From Enterobacterales bacterium (GTDB taxonomy: Bacteria; Pseudomonadota; Gammaproteobacteria; Enterobacterales; Enterobacteriaceae): DNA of 64,000 nucleotides. Position numbers and translations under genes: made by a program. Shown one piece after another: positions 10,318 to 21,379 of the stretch (position 1 is the first letter of the stretch; every line of letters begins with the position of its first letter). The notes beneath the pieces were generated by a model. That model had not been told where the DNA came from, did no database searches, and saw only the letters and a list, made by a program, of their open reading frames with translations. The stretch lies in contig JAATFX010000043.1 in the NCBI GenBank assembly GCA_015654925.1, positions 1 to 64,000 of the forward strand, read 5' to 3'.

Positions 10318-11361
10318 GTGGGTCCATTGATGTTAGATGTCGCCAGCTACGAGCTGGATAACGAAGAACGTGAAATATTGCAGCACCCGCTGGTGGGCGG
10401 CGTAATTATCTTTACCCGCAACTATCACGATCCCGATCAACTGGCGGCGCTCATCGCGCAAATTCGCGGCGCTTCCCGCCGGCGTCTGGTGGTGGCGGTG
10501 GATCAGGAGGGGGGCAGGGTGCAGCGTTTTCGCGAAGGGTTTACCCTGCTGCCCGCCGCCGAATCTTACGCGGCGCTGCGGCCCATGCCCGAGGCCGCTG
10601 TGCTGGCGCGGGACGCCGGCTGGCTGATGGCGGCGGAAATGATCGCCATGGATATCGATATCAGCTTCGCGCCGGTGCTGGATATCGGCCACGGCTGCGC
10701 GGCCATCGGCGAGCGGGCTTTCCATCACCTGGCGGAACCGGCCATCGAGCTGGCGGAGAGTTTTATCAGCGGCATGCGCCAGGCGGGCATGAAGGCCACC
10801 GGCAAGCATTTTCCCGGCCATGGCGCGGTCACCGCCGATTCCCATAAAGAAACCCCCCGGGACGGCCGGCCGCTGGACGAGATCCGCGCCCACGATATGC
10901 GGGTATTCACGACGTTAATCCAGCGCGGCGCCCTGGATGCCATCATGCCCGCCCACGTCATATATACTGAAGTAGATGACCTGCCCGCCAGCGGTTCGCC
11001 GTTCTGGCTGAAACAGATGCTGCGCCGGGAGCTGGGATTTGCAGGCATTATTTTCTCGGATGATTTATCCATGGAAGGAGCGGCGGTGATGGGCGGGTAC
11101 GCCGAACGGGCCCAGGCGTCCCTTGAGGCCGGCTGCGACATGATCCTGGTGTGCAATAACCGCGCAGGCGCCGTAAAGGTGCTGGATAATCTGTCGCCGA
11201 TCAAAGTCGGGGGCCTGGAGACGTTATACCATCGGGGAGTCTGTTCCCGTAAGGAACTCCTGAGTTCTCCACGCTGGAAGCAGATCCACCAGCAACTGAC
11301 CCTGTTATCGCGGCAGTGGGCCGAGGAGAAACAGCGACGGGAAGAATTCCCCGACCGCTGA
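10318..11361 (+). CDS. nagZ: Beta-N-acetylhexosaminidase
   Basis: A cytoplasmic glycoside hydrolase family 3 enzyme of murein recycling. It removes N-acetylglucosamine from anhydro-muropeptides and so feeds signals for AmpC induction in species that have it. The 347 residues carry [18 protein letters not shown] with the catalytic His/Asp dyad region and the nucleophile aspartate in [13 protein letters not shown] at 10318 is chosen over GTG at 10312 because it gives the family N-terminus MGPLMLDV and follows TTGAGGTGG. A C-terminal extension relative to E. coli is only a few residues. Confidence 0.95.
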   Translation: MGPLMLDVASYELDNEEREILQHPLVGGVIIFTRNYHDPDQLAALIAQIRGASRRRLVVAVDQEGGRVQRFREGFTLLPAAESYAALRPMPEAAVLARDAGWLMAAEMIAMDIDISFAPVLDIGHGCAAIGERAFHHLAEPAIELAESFISGMRQAGMKATGKHFPGHGAVTADSHKETPRDGRPLDEIRAHDMRVFTTLIQRGALDAIMPAHVIYTEVDDLPASGSPFWLKQMLRRELGFAGIIFSDDLSMEGAAVMGGYAERAQASLEAGCDMILVCNNRAGAVKVLDNLSPIKVGGLETLYHRGVCSRKELLSSPRWKQIHQQLTLLSRQWAEEKQRREEFPDR

Positions 11362-11399
11362 TGTCCAGCGACCGGACTCATTTATAGACGAGGATAGTG

Positions 11400-11942
11400 A
11401 TGATCATCTATTTGCACGGTTTTGATTCTAACAGTCCCGGTAATCATGAAAAGGTGCTCCAGCTTCAGTTTATCGATCCCGATGTGCGCTTAATCAGCTA
11501 TAGCACCCGCCACCCGCGCCACGATATGCAGCATTTGCTCAAAGAAGTGGACAAGATGCAGCAACTGACCGATGACGAGCGCCCGCTGATTTGCGGCGTC
11601 GGCTTAGGCGGTTTTTGGGCGGAGCGTATCGGTTTCCTGTGCGATATCCGCCAGGTCATCATCAATCCGAATTTGTTTCCGCAGGACAACATGCCGGGCA
11701 AAATCGACCGGCCGGAAGAGTATGTGGATATCGCCACCAAATGCGTGAGCAATTTTCGCGATAAAAACCGCGACCGCTGCCTGGTTTTGCTGGCGCGCAA
11801 CGATGAAGCCCTGGATAACCGCCGCAGCGCCGAGCTGCTGGGGCCGTTTTACGAAATCATCTGGGACGATGAGCAAGCTCATAAATTCAAAAATATCTCG
11901 CCCCATCTGCAGCGTATCCAGGCGTTTAAAGCCCTGGGCTGA
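11400..11942 (+). CDS. ycfP: YcfP/YqiA-family alpha/beta-fold protein
   Basis: A 180-residue protein nearly identical in length and sequence to E. coli YcfP. It has an esterase-like fold: [15 protein letters not shown] at the start, and the nucleophile-elbow-like [13 protein letters not shown] near residue 70, where the usual serine is replaced by leucine, so hydrolase activity is doubtful. Function is unknown. ATG at 11400 is preferred to GTG at 11397; GAGGATAG is the ribosome site. It closes the hinT-to-ycfP gene group. Confidence 0.92.
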   Translation: MIIYLHGFDSNSPGNHEKVLQLQFIDPDVRLISYSTRHPRHDMQHLLKEVDKMQQLTDDERPLICGVGLGGFWAERIGFLCDIRQVIINPNLFPQDNMPGKIDRPEEYVDIATKCVSNFRDKNRDRCLVLLARNDEALDNRRSAELLGPFYEIIWDDEQAHKFKNISPHLQRIQAFKALG

Positions 11943-12022
11943 CCGCCGTTTTTTCCTGACTTCATTATGATGCGTGCGGGGCCTCACGTTGGGTGGGTTC
12001 CCGGCCGCCGCCGCTGGAAAAA

Positions 12023-12036
12023 TTGATTTATATCAA
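12023..12036 (+). promoter_or_regulatory. FNR box upstream of ndh
   Basis: TTGAT-TTAT-ATCAA is a perfect match to the FNR consensus TTGAT-N4-ATCAA. It lies 133 bases before the ndh start. In E. coli, FNR represses ndh without oxygen, so the same control is expected here. Confidence 0.85.
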
Positions 12037-12168
12037 TTCTGGTATGACCAAATGACCGGGCGTGATAATCTGACCGCAGTAGCTACTTATTTTTAGTGTA
12101 ACCATGTGTTTTATAAGGGTATTTATCGTTACTCTTAGTTAACGATTGGTTTACAATTGGAGGTTATT

Positions 12169-13473
12169 TTGTCATCACCCCTGAAGAAAATTGTTATTAT
12201 CGGCGGCGGCGCCGGCGGACTGGAGCTGGCGACCCGCCTGGGTTCTTCTCTTGGCCGCGGCCATAAAGCGCAAATCACCCTGGTGGATCGCAATCACAGC
12301 CATCTGTGGAAACCCCTGCTGCATGAAGTGGCCACCGGCTCGCTGGACGAAGGCGTCGATGCCATCAGCTATCTGGCCCATGCCCGCAATCATCATTTCC
12401 AATTCCAGATGGGCAGCCTGACGGGGTTGAACCGTGAGGAAAAAACGGTGCAACTGGGCGAGATCCGCGATGCCCAGGGCGATCTGCTGGTGCCGGTGCG
12501 CCAGTTGCCCTATGACGTCCTGGTGATGGCGCTGGGCAGCGTTTCCAACGACTTCGGCACCGCCGGGGTCAAAGAACACTGCATTTTCCTGGATAATCCG
12601 GCCCAGGCCCAGCGTTTCCACAATGAAATGCTCAATCTGTTCCTGAAATTTTCCACTCAATCCGGCGCCGACGAGCGGGTTAATATCGCCATCGTCGGCG
12701 GCGGAGCCACCGGGGTGGAGCTGTCGGCGGAACTGCATAATGCGGTACAGGAACTGCACAGCTACGGCTTTAAAGGCCTGGACAATCATGCGCTGAACGT
12801 TACGCTGGTGGAGGCGGGCGAGCGCATCCTGCCCGCTTTGCCCGCGCGTATTTCCGCGTCGGCGCATCAGGAATTGAGCAAAATGGGCGTCAGGGTATTG
12901 ACCAAAACCCTGGTGACCAGCGCCGGTCCGGGCGGGCTGACCACCAAAGAAGGCGAATTTATCCAGGCGGAACTGATGGTATGGGCCGCGGGCATTAAAG
13001 CGCCGGACTTCCTCAAGGAGATCGCCGGGCTGGAAACCAACCGCACCAACCAGTTGGTGGTGGAGCCAACGCTGCAAACCACCCGCGATCCGGCTATTTT
13101 CGCCATCGGCGATTGCGCATCATGTCCCCAGGCGTCCGGGGGGTTTGTCCCGCCGCGCGCCCAGGCGGCGCACCAGATGGCTACCCGGGTACACGGCAAT
13201 ATCCTGGCGCTGTTGAACGGCCGCGACCAGAAGCCGTATGTGTATAAAGATCACGGCTCGCTGGTTTCCCTGTCCCGGTTCAGCACCGTGGGCAGCCTGA
13301 TGGGCAACCTGATGCGCGGTTCCATGATGATTGAAGGGCGCATCGCCCGGGCGGTGTATATTTCGCTGTACCGCATGCACCAAATAGCCCTGCATGGTTT
13401 TATTAAAACCGGTCTGATTATGCTGGTGGGGCGGATCAACCGGGTGATCCGGCCGCATTTGAAGCTGCATTAA
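12169..13473 (+). CDS. ndh: NADH:quinone oxidoreductase, type II (non-proton-pumping)
   Basis: A single-subunit membrane-associated flavoprotein that passes electrons from NADH to the quinone pool without pumping protons. The 434-residue length equals E. coli Ndh. There are two dinucleotide folds: GGGAGGLE near residue 12 for FAD and [14 protein letters not shown] near residue 180 for [12 protein letters not shown] and a C-terminal amphipathic membrane-binding region follow. The start is TTG at 12169, with TTGGAGG at 12157-12163; E. coli ndh also uses TTG. The FNR box upstream indicates repression without oxygen. Confidence 0.96.
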   Translation: MSSPLKKIVIIGGGAGGLELATRLGSSLGRGHKAQITLVDRNHSHLWKPLLHEVATGSLDEGVDAISYLAHARNHHFQFQMGSLTGLNREEKTVQLGEIRDAQGDLLVPVRQLPYDVLVMALGSVSNDFGTAGVKEHCIFLDNPAQAQRFHNEMLNLFLKFSTQSGADERVNIAIVGGGATGVELSAELHNAVQELHSYGFKGLDNHALNVTLVEAGERILPALPARISASAHQELSKMGVRVLTKTLVTSAGPGGLTTKEGEFIQAELMVWAAGIKAPDFLKEIAGLETNRTNQLVVEPTLQTTRDPAIFAIGDCASCPQASGGFVPPRAQAAHQMATRVHGNILALLNGRDQKPYVYKDHGSLVSLSRFSTVGSLMGNLMRGSMMIEGRIARAVYISLYRMHQIALHGFIKTGLIMLVGRINRVIRPHLKLH

Positions 13474-13491
13474 TCATTCGCCCCGCCCTTT

Positions 13492-13520
13492 GTCCCCGCG
13501 CGGGTTGGCCGCGCGGGGAC
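13492..13520 (+). terminator. GC-rich hairpin after ndh
   Basis: GTCCCCGCGCGG and CCGCGCGGGGAC form a perfect 12-bp stem with a 5-base loop, 19 bases after the ndh stop. No T tract follows, so termination is plausible but not certain. Confidence 0.5.
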
Positions 13521-13894
13521 TGGGCGCCTTCCAGCCGTCCGAACCGGCCGTTGGCGTCATATTAGCCGCTCTTATCCTTAGCAGAAAATAGGGTTTTTTT
13601 AGCTTAACCCCCTAGGAATTCTCCCAAACTCGCCTTATCACCCGTCACTTTCTCTCGTTTTGGCTATTAGTCTTATTGCAGCGTCCGGCTAGTTTGTGCA
13701 GACTTCGGAGCATCTAGCTGGCGATTCACGCACGCCGTTTTAGATGGGCCAAGTATGCTGTATCGATGGGTAGGATTGCCCGGATGTTCGCTGGTGTCAA
13801 TGCAGGCTGGGCAGGCTGGCTTATGCTTTCGCCCGCGCCGGCAATCTGGTGGCCGTCAGTGAATGCGTGGGTTAATACTTCAGGAGGATTCCCC
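13521..13894 (+). other. Gap between ndh and ycfJ without a supported gene
   Basis: About 370 bases with no convincing coding sequence. The ycfJ reading frame happens to stay open back to 13766, but the extension lacks a ribosome site and resembles no family member. In E. coli, ycfJ directly follows ndh in a similar gap. A T-rich run near 13592 and an AT-rich segment around 13660-13680 may contain the ycfJ promoter; I cannot place it exactly. Confidence 0.5.
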
Positions 13895-14434
13895 ATGAAT
13901 AAATCAATGTTAGCCGGTGTCGGCATTGGGATTGCGGCGGCGTCAGGGATCGCGGCGGTCGCCGGACTGGACATGTTCTCCTCTGGTCCGCAATATGCGC
14001 AGGTGGTCACGGCGACCCCGATCAATGAAACCATTAAAACCCCGCGCCAGCAGTGCCGCAATGTTACCGTCACGCACCGCCGGCCGGTGCAGGATGAAAA
14101 TAAAATTGCCGGTTCGTTGCTGGGGGCGGTGGCGGGCGGCGTCATCGGCCACCAGTTCGGCGGCGGGCGGGGCAAGGACGTGGCGACGGTGGCCGGGGCG
14201 CTGGCCGGCGGCTACACCGGTAACCAGGTGCAGGGCAACTTGCAAAATAGCGACACTTACTCCAGTACGCAGCAGCGCTGCCAGACCGTGTATGACAAAT
14301 CGCAAAAATTGCTGGGCTACGACGTCACCTACAAAATTGGCGATCAGCAGGGCAAAATCCGCATGGACCACGATCCGGGCACCCAGATTCCCCTGGATAA
14401 TAAAGGCCGGCTGCAACTGAATAAACAGGTCTAA
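13895..14434 (+). CDS. ycfJ: Glycine-zipper 2TM-domain protein YcfJ
   Basis: A 179-residue envelope protein, exactly the length of E. coli YcfJ and strongly similar throughout. An N-terminal hydrophobic segment (MLAGVGIGIAAASGIAAVAG) precedes a conserved QCRNVTVTHRRPVQDEN stretch. The glycine zipper 2TM domain follows with LLGAVAGGVIGHQFGGGRG and VAGALAGGYTGNQ around residues 75-115. Function is undefined; family members are linked to envelope integrity. ATG at 13895 follows AGGAGG at 13882-13887, a strong ribosome site. The gene converges on mfd. Confidence 0.92.
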   Translation: MNKSMLAGVGIGIAAASGIAAVAGLDMFSSGPQYAQVVTATPINETIKTPRQQCRNVTVTHRRPVQDENKIAGSLLGAVAGGVIGHQFGGGRGKDVATVAGALAGGYTGNQVQGNLQNSDTYSSTQQRCQTVYDKSQKLLGYDVTYKIGDQQGKIRMDHDPGTQIPLDNKGRLQLNKQV

Positions 14435-14460
14435 GCCAGCCGCTGTAAACCCGTGCGCCC

Positions 14461-14491
14461 GTTTGCCGCCGGCGCCATGCCGGCGGCAAAC
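14461..14491. terminator. Perfect hairpin between convergent ycfJ and mfd
   Basis: GTTTGCCGCCGGC and GCCGGCGGCAAAC form a perfect 13-bp stem with a 5-base loop between the two convergent genes. Neither side has a strong T tract, but position and stem strength suggest a shared terminator. Confidence 0.6.
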
Positions 14492-14530
14492 GGTATTCAT
14501 TACTCAGGGCAAGATCCCAGCGTAGCGGTA

Positions 14531-17500
14531 TTACGCCGGCACCCGGTGCCGATCCAGCCCTTCCAGCAGTTGATCCACATATTTCAGCCGTTCCAGCCGT
14601 TCAGGCAGGGGCTGGATAAATTTCAGCCGCGTGGGGCCGTCCAGGCGGAAGGTTTTCGGGTCGCGCTGCAGCAGGCCGATTAAATACACCGGATCGACGC
14701 AGTTTTTCTCGCTGAACTCGATAAAACCGCCTTTCTCATTGCCTTCTATGCGTTTAATCCCCAGCCGGCGGGCGCGTTGACGCAAAGCGGCGATATCCAG
14801 CAGGTGGCGCGCCGGATCGGGCAATAACCCGAAACGGTCGATTAACTCCACCTTTAGCTCCTCGATTTCCCGGGTATCCGGCGCGCTGGCGATACGCTTG
14901 TAGAACGACAGGCGCGTATTGACGTCCGGAATATATTCCTCCGGCAGCAGGGCGGGCATGCGCAGTTCCACGTCGGTTAATTGGCTGGTCAGATCTTCCA
15001 GCGAAGGTTCGCGTCCGGCTTTCAACGCTTCCACCGCGCTCTCCAGCAGCTCCATATACAGTGAGAAACCAATGGTCTGCAACTGGCCGCTCTGATCTTC
15101 GCCCAGCAGTTCGCCGGCGCCGCGAATTTCCAGATCGTGGGTGGCCAGCGCGAAGCCGGCACCCAAATCCTCCAGGGAAGCAATGGCTTCCAGCCGTTTC
15201 AGGGCGTCCTGGCTCATGGCTTTGGGCGGCGGGGTCAGCAGGTAGGCATAGGCCTGGTGATGGGAACGCCCCACGCGGCCGCGCAGCTGATGCAACTGCG
15301 CCAGACCGAAGCGATCGGCCCGTTCGATAATAATGGTATTGGCGTTGGCGATATCGATGCCGGTTTCAATAATGGTGGTGCATACCAGTACATTAAACCG
15401 CTGGTGGTGGAAATCATTCATCACCCGCTCCAGGTCGCGCTCGCGCATCTGGCCGTGGCCGATGACGATGCGGGCTTCCGGCACCAGTTCCTGCAGGCGC
15501 AGGGTGGCCTTTTCGATATTTTCCACATCATTGTAGAGATAATAGACCTGGCCGCCGCGCAGCACTTCGCGCAGGATGGCCTCGCGGATCACCAGGCTGT
15601 CGTATTCCCGCACAAAGGTTTTCACCGCCAGGCGCCGGGCCGGGGGGGTGGCGATAATCGACAGGTCGCGCATACCGCTCATGGCCATATTCAAGGTGCG
15701 GGGGATCGGGGTGGCGGTAAGGGTCAGGATATCCACATCGGCGCGCATGGCCTTGATGCGTTCCTTGTGGCGCACGCCGAAGCGGTGCTCCTCATCGACG
15801 ATCAGCAATCCCAGGTCGCGCCATTTGATATCGCTTTGCAGCAGCTTATGGGTGCCGATCAGGATATCCACCTTGCCTTCCACCGTCTGTTCCAGCACCT
15901 GGACCTGGTCCTTGGCGCTGCGAAAGCGGGAAATCATTTCGATGCGCACCGGCCAGTTGGCGAAGCGGTCGCGGAAATTATCGTAATGCTGCTGGGCGAG
16001 CAGGGTGGTGGGCACCAGCACCGCCACCTGTTTATGATTCTCAATCGCCAGGAAGGCGGCGCGCATCGCCACTTCGGTTTTGCCGAACCCGACGTCGCCG
16101 CACACCAGGCGATCCATGGCCAGCGGCTGGCACATATCGCTGAGCACCGCGTTGATGGCCTGCGCTTGGTCCGGCGTGGCCTCAAACGGGAAACCTTCGC
16201 AGAACAGCTGATAGTTTTCGCGGTTCTGCCGGAAAGCGAAACCGACCTTGGCGGCGCGCTGGGCATAGATATCGAGCAGCTCGGCCGCCACGTCGCGCAC
16301 CCGTTCCGCCGCCTTTTGCCGCGCGCGCGACCAGACGTCGCCGCCCAGTTTATGCAGCGGGGCGCTTTCTTCCGCGCCGCCGGAATAGCGGCTGATCAGG
16401 TGCAGCGACGAAACCGGCACATAGAGCTTGTCGTGACCGGCATAAGTCAGGATCAGGTATTCCGCCTTGATGCCGCCGGCCTCAAGGGTGGTCATGCCCG
16501 CATAGCGGCCGACGCCGTGCTCCAGATGCACCACCGGCTGTCCGGGGTGCAGCTCCGCCAGATTGCGGATCAAGGTGTCGGCGTTGATGGCCCGGCGGTT
16601 ATCTTGGCGCCGCCGGCTGACCCGTTCCCCCAGCAGATCCCCTTCGCAAATCAGGGCGCGGTGGCGGTAGTTGTCGATAAACCCGCGTTCGCTGGCGCCG
16701 ATAATCAGGTAATGCCCCGGCGCGGCGATATCATCGAGCCGGGCGATTAATTTGGGATTGAGCTTGATGCGCGCCAGCAGTTCCTGCAGGGTTTCCCGAC
16801 GCCCTTCGCTTTCCACCGAGAAAATCACGCTGCCGTCGAACCGTTCGCAGAACTGGCGCAGCTTATCCATGGGGGCTTTGCTTTGCGCTTCCACCGCCAG
16901 GTCCGGCAGCGGCTGATACTCCATATTGACATTGGCGGCTTTGTCGGTCAACTGGTCGCCGATCAGTTGCACCCGCGGCCAGTTTTTCAGCTCGCTGAAC
17001 AGCCCGTCCACCCGCAGCCACAGCGATTCGGGCGCCACCAGCGGGCGCATGGGATCAACCCGGCGGTTTTCATAACGCTGCTGGGCGTCCTGCCAGAAGC
17101 GTTCGGCGCCGGCTTCCAGATCGCCGGTATTGATCAGCAGGGTATTGGCGGGCAAATAGCTGAACAAGGCGGGCAGCGGCTCGCTGAAAAACAGCGGTTG
17201 CCAATATTCAATACCGGCCGGCAGAGTGCCTTTGCTGACCTGCTGGTAAATATGCTCCGCGTCGCGCCTGACTTCGAACTGCTCGCGCCACTGGCTGCGA
17301 AACAGCTCGATGGCGGTCTTGTCGGTGGGGAATTCATGGGCCGGCAGCAGATTGATATGATCCACTTCCTGCAGCGTGCGCTGGGTGTCCACATCGAAAA
17401 TACGCAGGCTGTCGATCTCGTCGTCGAAAAAATCGATGCGGTAGGGTTCTTCACTACCCATCGGATAGAGATCGAGCAGCGCGCCGCGGGTGGCGAACTC

Positions 17501-17980
17501 CCCGTGTTCCATTACCTGATCGACGCTGCGGTAGCCGGCCTGTTCCAACTGCCCGCGCAGTTTATCGCGCGACAGGCGCTGTCCCTTTTTCATCAGCAGC
17601 GCGTGGCCGTGAAGGAAGGAGTGCGGGCATACCCGTTGCATCAGGGTATTGATTGGCAGGATAATGACCCCGCGCTCCATCGACGGCAACCGGTAGAGCG
17701 TCGACAGCCGATCGGAGATGATCTCCTGGTGCGGCGAAAAATTGTCGTAGGGCAAGGTTTCCCAATCGGGCAGGGTCACCACCGGATGGCGCGTAAATTG
17801 CCGGATTTCGTCATGCAGGCGCAGGGCGTTTTGCATATCCGGGGCGATCAGCATGACCGGACCGGCATAGCGATCGACGATGGCGGCGCATTCCACGGCG
17901 CAGGCGGCGCCGGTGAGCTGGCCCAATAAACGCTGTTCACCGGGCTTGGCGGGTAAGGTATAACGATAGTGTTCGGACAT
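14531..17980 (-). CDS. mfd: Transcription-repair coupling factor Mfd
   Basis: A large DNA translocase that removes RNA polymerase stalled at lesions and recruits UvrA. The 1149 residues match E. coli (1148). A UvrB-like N-terminal region precedes the RNA polymerase-interacting domain with VVHLEHGVGRYAG. The superfamily 2 motor has Walker A GDVGFGKTEVAMRAAF near residue 630, DEEHRFG, TATPIPRT and GRVGRSHHQAYAYLL. The TRCF C-terminal domain (MPALLPEEYIPDVNTRL) is complete. In E. coli bhsA, comR and ldtC lie between ycfJ and mfd; none is here. Confidence 0.97.
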   Translation of the reverse strand: MSEHYRYTLPAKPGEQRLLGQLTGAACAVECAAIVDRYAGPVMLIAPDMQNALRLHDEIRQFTRHPVVTLPDWETLPYDNFSPHQEIISDRLSTLYRLPSMERGVIILPINTLMQRVCPHSFLHGHALLMKKGQRLSRDKLRGQLEQAGYRSVDQVMEHGEFATRGALLDLYPMGSEEPYRIDFFDDEIDSLRIFDVDTQRTLQEVDHINLLPAHEFPTDKTAIELFRSQWREQFEVRRDAEHIYQQVSKGTLPAGIEYWQPLFFSEPLPALFSYLPANTLLINTGDLEAGAERFWQDAQQRYENRRVDPMRPLVAPESLWLRVDGLFSELKNWPRVQLIGDQLTDKAANVNMEYQPLPDLAVEAQSKAPMDKLRQFCERFDGSVIFSVESEGRRETLQELLARIKLNPKLIARLDDIAAPGHYLIIGASERGFIDNYRHRALICEGDLLGERVSRRRQDNRRAINADTLIRNLAELHPGQPVVHLEHGVGRYAGMTTLEAGGIKAEYLILTYAGHDKLYVPVSSLHLISRYSGGAEESAPLHKLGGDVWSRARQKAAERVRDVAAELLDIYAQRAAKVGFAFRQNRENYQLFCEGFPFEATPDQAQAINAVLSDMCQPLAMDRLVCGDVGFGKTEVAMRAAFLAIENHKQVAVLVPTTLLAQQHYDNFRDRFANWPVRIEMISRFRSAKDQVQVLEQTVEGKVDILIGTHKLLQSDIKWRDLGLLIVDEEHRFGVRHKERIKAMRADVDILTLTATPIPRTLNMAMSGMRDLSIIATPPARRLAVKTFVREYDSLVIREAILREVLRGGQVYYLYNDVENIEKATLRLQELVPEARIVIGHGQMRERDLERVMNDFHHQRFNVLVCTTIIETGIDIANANTIIIERADRFGLAQLHQLRGRVGRSHHQAYAYLLTPPPKAMSQDALKRLEAIASLEDLGAGFALATHDLEIRGAGELLGEDQSGQLQTIGFSLYMELLESAVEALKAGREPSLEDLTSQLTDVELRMPALLPEEYIPDVNTRLSFYKRIASAPDTREIEELKVELIDRFGLLPDPARHLLDIAALRQRARRLGIKRIEGNEKGGFIEFSEKNCVDPVYLIGLLQRDPKTFRLDGPTRLKFIQPLPERLERLKYVDQLLEGLDRHRVPA

Positions 17981-18191
17981 AAACTGTGGTCAGATCTCTT
18001 CTCTTGCGGCCGGGGGCCAATACGCTACGGCCTGTGGCGAAACGGTCATGCATTGGGCATGATGGCTCATGTACGGCGGCCTAACAAGAATAAAAGCCGG
18101 TTATTGAGGCGGTTAGTAGTTCCATAATAGGGTACGACCCTTTATTATCCTTGATCACTTTGCTTTGGCAATTGCATCCAAACGGAATTCA

Positions 18192-19394
18192 ATGTATCAA
18201 CCTGTCGCATTATATATTGGCCTGCGCTACATGCGCGGGCGGGCATCAGACCGCTTCGGGCGCTTTGTCTCCTGGTTATCCACCATCGGCATTACCCTCG
18301 GCGTGATGGCCCTGGTCACCGTATTATCGGTGATGAACGGCTTCGAGCGCGAGCTGGAAGGCAATATCCTCGGTGTCATGCCCCAGGCGTTGATCACCAC
18401 ACCCGGCGGTTCGTTAGATCCTAAACGTATTCCGCCCTCAGCGCTAGAAAGACTTAAGGGCGTCAGCCGCATTGTACCCCTGACCACCGGCGATGTGGTG
18501 CTGCAAAGCGCGCGCAGCGTCGCCGTGGGGGTGATGCTGGGCGTTAATCCCCAGGACCCGGAGCCGCTGGCCCGTTATCTGGTCAACGTGCGCATGGATA
18601 AACTGCAGCCCGGCGGCTACCAGGTCATCCTTGGCGAGCAGCTGGCCGGCCAGTTGGGGGTCAAACGCGGCGATCGGCTGCGCCTGATGGTGCCCGGCGC
18701 CAGCCAGTTCACGCCCATGGGCCGTATTCCCAGCCAGCGCCTGTTTACCGTGGCGGGCACCTTTGCCGCCAACAGCGAAGTGGATGAGTATCAATTATTG
18801 ACCAATCAGCAGGACGCCTCGCGCCTGATGCGCTACCCGGCCGGCAATATCACCGGCTGGCGCCTGTGGCTGCAACAGCCCCTGGACGTGGAGGCCGTCA
18901 GCCGGCAGACCCTGCCGGAAGGAACCCAGTGGAAGGACTGGCGCGAGCGCAAGGGCGAGCTGTTCCAGGCGGTGCGGATGGAAAAAAATATGATGGGACT
19001 GCTGTTAAGCCTGATCGTGGCGGTGGCGGCGTTCAACATTATCACGTCCCTCGGCCTGCTGGTTATGGAAAAGCAGGGTGAAGTGGCCATTTTGCAAACG
19101 CTGGGCCTGACCCGCCGCCAGGTGATGCTGGTGTTTATGGTGCAGGGCGCCGGCGCCGGCATTATCGGCGCATTGCTTGGCACCGGCCTGGGCCTGCTGC
19201 TGGCTGGCCAGCTGAATAATTTAATGCCGGTGATCGGGGCGTTCCTTGACGGCGCCCAGCTGCCGGTCGATATCGACCCCCTTCAGGTCGCTACCATCGC
19301 CGTATTGGCCATGGTGGTGGCGTTATTATCCACGCTTTATCCTTCCTGGCGCGCGGCCGCCGTTCATCCCGCTGAGGCTTTACGTTATGAATAA
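18192..19394 (+). CDS. lolC: Lipoprotein-releasing ABC transporter permease LolC
   Basis: An inner-membrane subunit of LolCDE, which extracts outer-membrane lipoproteins and hands them to LolA. The 400 residues (E. coli 399) show an N-terminal membrane helix after [18 protein letters not shown], a large periplasmic domain, and three C-terminal helices, with the [19 protein letters not shown] ending. The frame is open from 18165, but ATG at 18192 gives the family N-terminus. It overlaps lolD by 8 bases. LolC supplies the LolA-binding hook in E. coli. Confidence 0.96.
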   Translation: MYQPVALYIGLRYMRGRASDRFGRFVSWLSTIGITLGVMALVTVLSVMNGFERELEGNILGVMPQALITTPGGSLDPKRIPPSALERLKGVSRIVPLTTGDVVLQSARSVAVGVMLGVNPQDPEPLARYLVNVRMDKLQPGGYQVILGEQLAGQLGVKRGDRLRLMVPGASQFTPMGRIPSQRLFTVAGTFAANSEVDEYQLLTNQQDASRLMRYPAGNITGWRLWLQQPLDVEAVSRQTLPEGTQWKDWRERKGELFQAVRMEKNMMGLLLSLIVAVAAFNIITSLGLLVMEKQGEVAILQTLGLTRRQVMLVFMVQGAGAGIIGALLGTGLGLLLAGQLNNLMPVIGAFLDGAQLPVDIDPLQVATIAVLAMVVALLSTLYPSWRAAAVHPAEALRYE

Positions 19395-20094
19395 TACTCC
19401 TTTGTTGCAGTGTAACAATCTGAGTAAGCGTTATCAGGAAGGCAAGCTGTTTACCGATGTGCTGCGCGATGTGACCTTTTCCATGCAGCCGGGCGAAATG
19501 ATGGCGATTGTCGGCAGCTCCGGCTCCGGCAAAAGCACCTTGCTGCATTTGCTGGGCGGCCTGGACGAACCGACGTCCGGCGAGGTGATTTTCGAAGGCC
19601 AGCAGCTCAACAGCCTGTCATCCCAGGCCCGCGCTGAAATCCGCAACCGCCGCCTGGGTTTTATCTACCAGTTTCACCATTTGCTGCCGGATTTCAGCGC
19701 CATGGAAAACGTCGCCATGCCGCTGCTGATCGGCGGCGCCACTCCCCAGCAGGCCAAGGCTACGGCCCGGGAAATGCTGGCGGCGGTGGGCCTGGAGAAA
19801 CGCGGCCATCACCGTCCGTCCGAACTGTCCGGCGGCGAACGCCAGCGGGTGGCCATTGCGCGCGCGCTGGTGAATCATCCGGCGCTGGTGCTGGCCGATG
19901 AGCCCACCGGGAATCTGGATCAACGTACCGCCGACAGTATTTTTGAATTATTGGGCGAGCTGAATATGCGCCAGGGCACCGCGTTTTTAGTGGTGACCCA
20001 CGATTTGCATCTGGCCCGCCGGCTCAACCGCCAGTTGGAGATGCGCGACGGCCAGTTGCAGCAAGACGGCGACCTGCTGGGAGTGCGGGAATGA
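19387..20094 (+). CDS. lolD: Lipoprotein-releasing ABC transporter ATPase LolD
   Basis: The ATPase of LolCDE. In 235 residues (E. coli 233) it contains Walker [10 protein letters not shown] near residue 43, the Q-loop region [12 protein letters not shown], the ABC signature [15 protein letters not shown], and Walker [13 protein letters not shown] followed by the H-loop VVTHD. The gene overlaps lolC by 8 bases and lolE by 4 bases (ATGA), which is the usual tight operon. Confidence 0.97.
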   Translation: MNNTPLLQCNNLSKRYQEGKLFTDVLRDVTFSMQPGEMMAIVGSSGSGKSTLLHLLGGLDEPTSGEVIFEGQQLNSLSSQARAEIRNRRLGFIYQFHHLLPDFSAMENVAMPLLIGGATPQQAKATAREMLAAVGLEKRGHHRPSELSGGERQRVAIARALVNHPALVLADEPTGNLDQRTADSIFELLGELNMRQGTAFLVVTHDLHLARRLNRQLEMRDGQLQQDGDLLGVRE

Positions 20095-21338
20095 GTGGGT
20101 TGCCGCTGGCGTTACAAATTGCACTGCGTTTTAGCCGCGGCCGGCGTCGCGGCGGCATGGTTTCGCTGATCTCGATTATTTCCACTTTCGGCATCGCCTT
20201 GGGCGTGGCGGTGCTGATTATCGGCCTGAGCGCGATGAACGGCTTTGAACGCGAACTCAATAACCGGATACTGGCGGTGGTGCCCCACGGGGAAATCGAG
20301 CCGGTGAACCCGCCGTTTAAAGACTGGCAGGGCGTGCTGGCGCGGGTGGAAAAAGTGCCGGGCATCGTTGCGGCGGCGCCGTATGTGAATTTCACCGGCC
20401 TGGTGGAGCGGGGCGTCAAGCTCAAGGCCATCCAGATTAAGGGCGTCGATCCCGCCCAGGAGTCGCGTTTGAGCGCTCTGCCGGGATACGTGCAAAACAA
20501 CGCCTGGAAGGATTTCAGCGCCGGCAAACAGCAAATCATCATCGGCAAGGGCGTGGCGGATACCCTTGACGTCAAGCAGGGCGACTGGCTGACCGTCATG
20601 ATCCCCAATAGCGATCCCGAAATGAAGCTGCTCGAACCCAAGCGTATCCGGCTGCAGGTGAGCGGTATTCTGGCCCTGAGCGGACAGTTGGATCATAGTT
20701 TCGCCATGGTGCCGCTCACCGACGCCCAGCAGTATCTGGACAAAGGCCAGGATATCAGCGGCATCGCCCTCAAGATGAGCGACCCCTTCGCCGCCAACAA
20801 GCTGGTGCGCGACGCGGGCGAAGTGACGCAATCCTATGTCTATATCCGCAGCTGGATCGGTACCTATGGGTACATGTACCGGGATATCCAGATGATCCGG
20901 GCCATTATGTACCTGGCCATGGTGCTGGTGATTGGCGTGGCCTGTTTTAATATCGTCTCCACCCTGGTGATGGCGGTGAAAGATAAAAGCACCGATATTG
21001 CGATATTGCGCACCCTGGGGGCCAAAGACCGCCTGACCCGTGCTATTTTTATTTGGTATGGGCTGCTGGCCGGCTTGACCGGCAGCGTCAGCGGCGTGGT
21101 GGTCGGCGTACTGGCGGCATTGAATCTGACGTCGCTGGTGAAAGGCATAGAACGGTTGCTGGGGCATACGCTGCTGTCCGGCGATATCTATCCCATCGAT
21201 TTTCTGCCCACCGAGCTGCATTGGCTGGATGTGGCCAGCGTATTAGGTACGGCGCTGCTGCTCAGTTTGCTGGCCAGCTGGTATCCGGCACGGCGCGCCA
21301 GCCGCATCGATCCGGCCCGGGTCTTAAGTGGTTTATAA
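20091..21338 (+). CDS. lolE: Lipoprotein-releasing ABC transporter permease LolE
   Basis: The second membrane subunit of LolCDE, thought to bind the incoming lipoprotein. The 415 residues (E. coli 414) carry the [19 protein letters not shown] entry helix, a periplasmic domain, three late helices, and the [23 protein letters not shown] end, homologous to LolC. Conservation with E. coli is high around [19 protein letters not shown]. In E. coli nagK follows lolE; here cobB does. Confidence 0.96.
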   Translation: MSGLPLALQIALRFSRGRRRGGMVSLISIISTFGIALGVAVLIIGLSAMNGFERELNNRILAVVPHGEIEPVNPPFKDWQGVLARVEKVPGIVAAAPYVNFTGLVERGVKLKAIQIKGVDPAQESRLSALPGYVQNNAWKDFSAGKQQIIIGKGVADTLDVKQGDWLTVMIPNSDPEMKLLEPKRIRLQVSGILALSGQLDHSFAMVPLTDAQQYLDKGQDISGIALKMSDPFAANKLVRDAGEVTQSYVYIRSWIGTYGYMYRDIQMIRAIMYLAMVLVIGVACFNIVSTLVMAVKDKSTDIAILRTLGAKDRLTRAIFIWYGLLAGLTGSVSGVVVGVLAALNLTSLVKGIERLLGHTLLSGDIYPIDFLPTELHWLDVASVLGTALLLSLLASWYPARRASRIDPARVLSGL

Positions 21339-21379
21339 GTCCCGGCGGTGGTTCTCCCGGGCATTAAGGAATCAGCAGC

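Noticed and set aside
13766..13894. Upstream extension of the ycfJ frame
   Set aside because: The strong AGGAGG before 13895 and the exact family length favour the shorter start.
15137..16750. Plus-strand frame of 537 codons
   Set aside because: It is wholly antisense to mfd, whose motifs are unambiguous; long antisense frames are common in GC-rich genes.
16883..17929. Plus-strand frame of 348 codons
   Set aside because: Antisense to the 5' part of mfd and without recognisable motifs.
20112..21221. Minus-strand frame of 369 codons
   Set aside because: Antisense to lolE, His/Gln-rich, with no family resemblance.
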